From Phycisphaerales bacterium (lineage in GTDB: Bacteria; Planctomycetota; Phycisphaerae; Phycisphaerales; SM1A02), in the NCBI GenBank assembly GCA_022447165.1, contig JAKVBR010000065.1:1-8644 (forward strand): 8,644 nt of DNA, read 5' to 3'. The notes under the pieces are model-generated. The model made no database searches. It was not told the origin of the DNA and saw only the letters and a program-made list of their open reading frames with translations. The position numbers and the translations under genes were made by a program. This document shows positions 6,966 through 8,644 of this stretch, in pieces. Positions within the stretch are counted from its first letter, which is position 1. The number at the start of each line of letters is the position of its first letter.

Positions 6966-7376
6966 ATGAGTGCAGGCATTTACAAACGAGGACAAGGATA
7001 CTGGGTCAGACTGATGTCAGCGATTGGCTACGGTCTTGTTGTCATGATGGGTGTCGTTTGGCTTTGGGACCAAATGCAAGGCGTGAAGATTGGCGACCTT
7101 GAATCGGTTTACATTCAAGGCGGTGTTGCAGTACTTGCAATTGCAATCTTTGGGTTGATTGGGTATTACCTTATTGGCCGCAAGCCAAAGTTTGTTGAAT
7201 TCATGATTTCAACAGAAGGCGAAATGCGTAAAGTGAATTGGTCATCCAAACGAGAAATCATTGGTTCTACCATCCTTGTGATTTTGCTCACACTCTTTAT
7301 TGCACTCTTCTGCCAAGTTGCTGATTTAGGTTTTTCAGCGTTCTTCCAGTGGGCGGATGTTCTTCAAACGACGTAA
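6966..7376 (+). CDS. secE: Preprotein translocase subunit SecE
   Basis: 136 aa inner-membrane subunit that clamps the SecY channel in SecYEG. Three hydrophobic helices are visible, at about residues 16-34, 50-70 and 98-118. The conserved amphipathic segment before the last helix is EFMISTEGEMRKVNWSSKRE (78-97), followed by IIGSTILVILL, matching the family K-V-x-W-P-S-x-x-E pattern with Ser replacing Pro. Three helices are the long form seen in E. coli, whereas many bacteria have a single-helix SecE of about 60 aa. The start ATG 6966 is supported by AGAAGG 7 nt upstream; earlier in-frame codons run into tRNA-Trp. The stop is 15 nt before nusG, so the two are co-translated from one mRNA. Confidence 0.95.
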   Translation: MSAGIYKRGQGYWVRLMSAIGYGLVVMMGVVWLWDQMQGVKIGDLESVYIQGGVAVLAIAIFGLIGYYLIGRKPKFVEFMISTEGEMRKVNWSSKREIIGSTILVILLTLFIALFCQVADLGFSAFFQWADVLQTT

Positions 7377-7391
7377 GGAATTGGGAAGCAG

Positions 7392-8177
7392 ATGACTGAA
7401 TACGAACAACAAACTGAATCTTCAGAACAACACGAAGAGAACGTTCAAGAAGACGTTGTCGAAACTGTTACTGAAGCAGAAGTAGCAAATGACGAGAACA
7501 CAGTTGAAGAAGTTGCAACTGAAACCGCTGTAGCAGAAGAATCTGCTCCAGAACCAATTGTTGAAAGTGCTCCAGTAGCGCCTCAGGCACTCGGGCAAGA
7601 AGTTCACATTGAACAACGAACGCAAGATGGCATGAACTGGTTTGTGCTTAGGGTCGCTTCCAACAAGGAAGATTACGTTCGCGGTGCACTTGAGAAGAAG
7701 GTTCAAATTGAAGGCGTTGAACATCTTGTTGGCAGAATTATGGTGCCAACTGAAAAGACAAGAACGCTTACTAAAACGGGCAAAGCAAAGATTACAGAAA
7801 CAAAGTTGTATCCTGGATACATCTTTGTAGAAATGCGACTTGTTGACCAACGAATTTCACAAGACGTATTCTTCCTTATCAAAGAAACTACGGGCGTAGG
7901 CGATTTTGTTGGTACGGCTGGTAAGCCAACTCCAATGAGCGAAGAAGAAGTAGACAAGATGCTCTATGACTCACAAGCCCCTGAAGAAGTGACTGAAGTC
8001 AAACTAGAATTCGTCAAGGGTGACCACGTCAGTGTGAAAGATGGTCCATTCATGGGTCATGAAGGCACTGTTGATGAAATCTATCCAGAGAAAGGGATCG
8101 TTCGAGTACTCGCTACTGTCTTTGGCAGACAAACTCCACTTGACATTGAGTATTGGATGATTGAGAAGGCGGAGTAA
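7392..8177 (+). CDS. nusG: Transcription termination/antitermination factor NusG with acidic N-terminal extension
   Basis: 261 aa, about 80 longer than typical NusG (about 180). Residues 1-80 are an extension: the first 60 contain 18 Glu, 2 Asp and no Lys or Arg, with low complexity rich in E, V, A and T. The NGN domain starts at M81 (MNWFVLRVASNKEDYVRGAL) and contains VPTEKTRTLTKTGK, the LYPGYIFVEM strand, and VGDFVGTAGKPTPMSEEEVDKM. The C-terminal KOW domain covers roughly 205-261 (FVKGDHVSVKDGPFMGHEGTVDE, then VFGRQTPLDIEYWMIEKAE). NusG binds the RNA polymerase clamp through NGN and Rho or uS10 through KOW. Start ATG 7392 is preceded by GGGAAG and lies 15 nt after secE; an internal start at M81 (7632) has no visible ribosome-binding site, so the extension is probably real. 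It ends 26 nt before a strong terminator. Confidence 0.96.
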   Translation: MTEYEQQTESSEQHEENVQEDVVETVTEAEVANDENTVEEVATETAVAEESAPEPIVESAPVAPQALGQEVHIEQRTQDGMNWFVLRVASNKEDYVRGALEKKVQIEGVEHLVGRIMVPTEKTRTLTKTGKAKITETKLYPGYIFVEMRLVDQRISQDVFFLIKETTGVGDFVGTAGKPTPMSEEEVDKMLYDSQAPEEVTEVKLEFVKGDHVSVKDGPFMGHEGTVDEIYPEKGIVRVLATVFGRQTPLDIEYWMIEKAE

Positions 8178-8203
8178 TTGTTGCTTCATTCAAAAGTCCT
8201 CAG

Positions 8204-8232
8204 AGCCCGCTCCTTTGGAGCGGGCTTTTTTT
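8204..8232 (+). terminator. Intrinsic terminator after nusG
   Basis: AGCCCGCTCC (8204-8213) and GGAGCGGGCT (8217-8226) form a perfect 10-bp GC-rich stem with a TTT loop, running into seven T (8226-8232). It ends the tRNA-Thr/tuf/secE/nusG transcription unit and separates it from moxR. Confidence 0.95.
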
Positions 8233-8259
8233 ATGAAATGTATGGTATTGTGTAGAGAT

Positions 8260-8644
8260 ATGTCTTCCACGATGACACTTGAAGAAGCCGCTAAAACCTT
8301 TAGTCAACAATTTGTTTTGCTTCGCGATGAGATCCAAAAATCCGTTGTCGGTCATGATTCTATTGTTGAAGGCGTGCTCATTAGTTTGTTTGCTGGAGGG
8401 CACGCACTACTTGAGGGTGTACCCGGATTAGGCAAAACACTCCTGATTCGCTCACTCAGTGAGGCACTTCATCTTCAATTTACGAGAATTCAATTTACGC
8501 CTGACCTTATGCCTGCAGACATCACCGGAACAACAGTTGTCGTCGAATCAGGTGGTCAACGCAATTTTGAATTCAAACAGGGACCACTTTTTTCTCAGAT
8601 GGTGCTTGCTGATGAGATTAACAGGGCAACGCCAAAAACGCAGT
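8260..8644 (+). CDS. MoxR-family AAA+ ATPase, N-terminal part (cut by window edge)
   Basis: 128 codons are visible before the window ends. The chain starts MSSTMTLEEAAKTF; Met5 (8272) is an alternative start. It shows the MoxR pattern: VVGHDSIVEGVLISLFAGGH, then Walker A GVPGLGKT at 53-60, RIQFTPDLMPADITGT at 76-91, FKQGPLFSQMVLADEINRA with Walker B VLADE at 115-119, and the start of the sensor segment T-P-K-T-Q. MoxR ATPases are chaperone-like and usually precede genes for DUF58 and von Willebrand factor A proteins; here the downstream genes are outside the window. The 27-nt gap from the terminator contains a TATGGT (8241-8246) that could be a -10 box, without a good -35. The ribosome-binding site is weak (TAGAGAT). 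Confidence 0.93.
   Translation, partial: MSSTMTLEEAAKTFSQQFVLLRDEIQKSVVGHDSIVEGVLISLFAGGHALLEGVPGLGKTLLIRSLSEALHLQFTRIQFTPDLMPADITGTTVVVESGGQRNFEFKQGPLFSQMVLADEINRATPKTQ

Overview
The window looks like chromosomal core-gene DNA from a bacterium of the phylum Planctomycetota, plausibly the class Phycisphaerae. The lineage call is an inference from protein features: an EF-Tu with GHIDHGKT instead of GHVDHGKT, a bL33 carrying CTETGD, an H-X9-DG-type planctomycete prepilin-like protein, and a CysRS with the long segment after DVGHMTEDN. No 16S or other decisive marker is present. GC content is moderate by eye. Neither encoded tRNA carries a 3' CCA.

Layout. (1) Positions 1-248, minus strand: N-terminus of an NAD-dependent sugar epimerase/dehydratase, divergent from everything else and only 26 bp from cysS. 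(2) Positions 275-2418: cysS and coaE, overlapping by one base (TGATG). (3) Positions 2532-3965: rho, behind a 113-nt leader, followed 55 nt later by a prepilin-like gene (4021-4959) that ends at an intrinsic terminator (5068-5090). (4) Positions 5145-8232: translation/transcription/secretion operon, tRNA-Thr(GGT) - tuf - rpmG - tRNA-Trp(CCA) - secE - nusG. It has a good promoter just before the tRNA, an internal intrinsic terminator/attenuator after tuf, and a strong terminator after nusG. (5) Positions 8260-8644: start of a MoxR-family AAA+ ATPase, running off the window.

How the genes relate. EF-Tu delivers aminoacyl-tRNA, including tRNA-Thr and tRNA-Trp encoded beside it, and bL33 is a 50S protein. 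SecE is a core subunit of the SecYEG translocon. NusG binds RNA polymerase and, in studied bacteria, Rho, which is encoded about 3.4 kb upstream. The tRNA/tuf/rpmG/secE/nusG order is a classic bacterial arrangement, but the usual continuation into rplK-rplA is absent: a terminator and moxR follow nusG.

I did not find a clearly new biological system. The most interesting points are: oppositely charged N-terminal extensions on NusG (acidic) and Rho (basic); a perfect inverted repeat abutting the -35 box of the tRNA-Thr/tuf promoter; three consecutive hairpins in the tRNA-Thr to tuf spacer; and the terminator that splits tuf from rpmG-secE-nusG. No insertion sequences, CRISPR arrays or phage genes are visible. 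No stretch longer than 300 bases lacks a gene.
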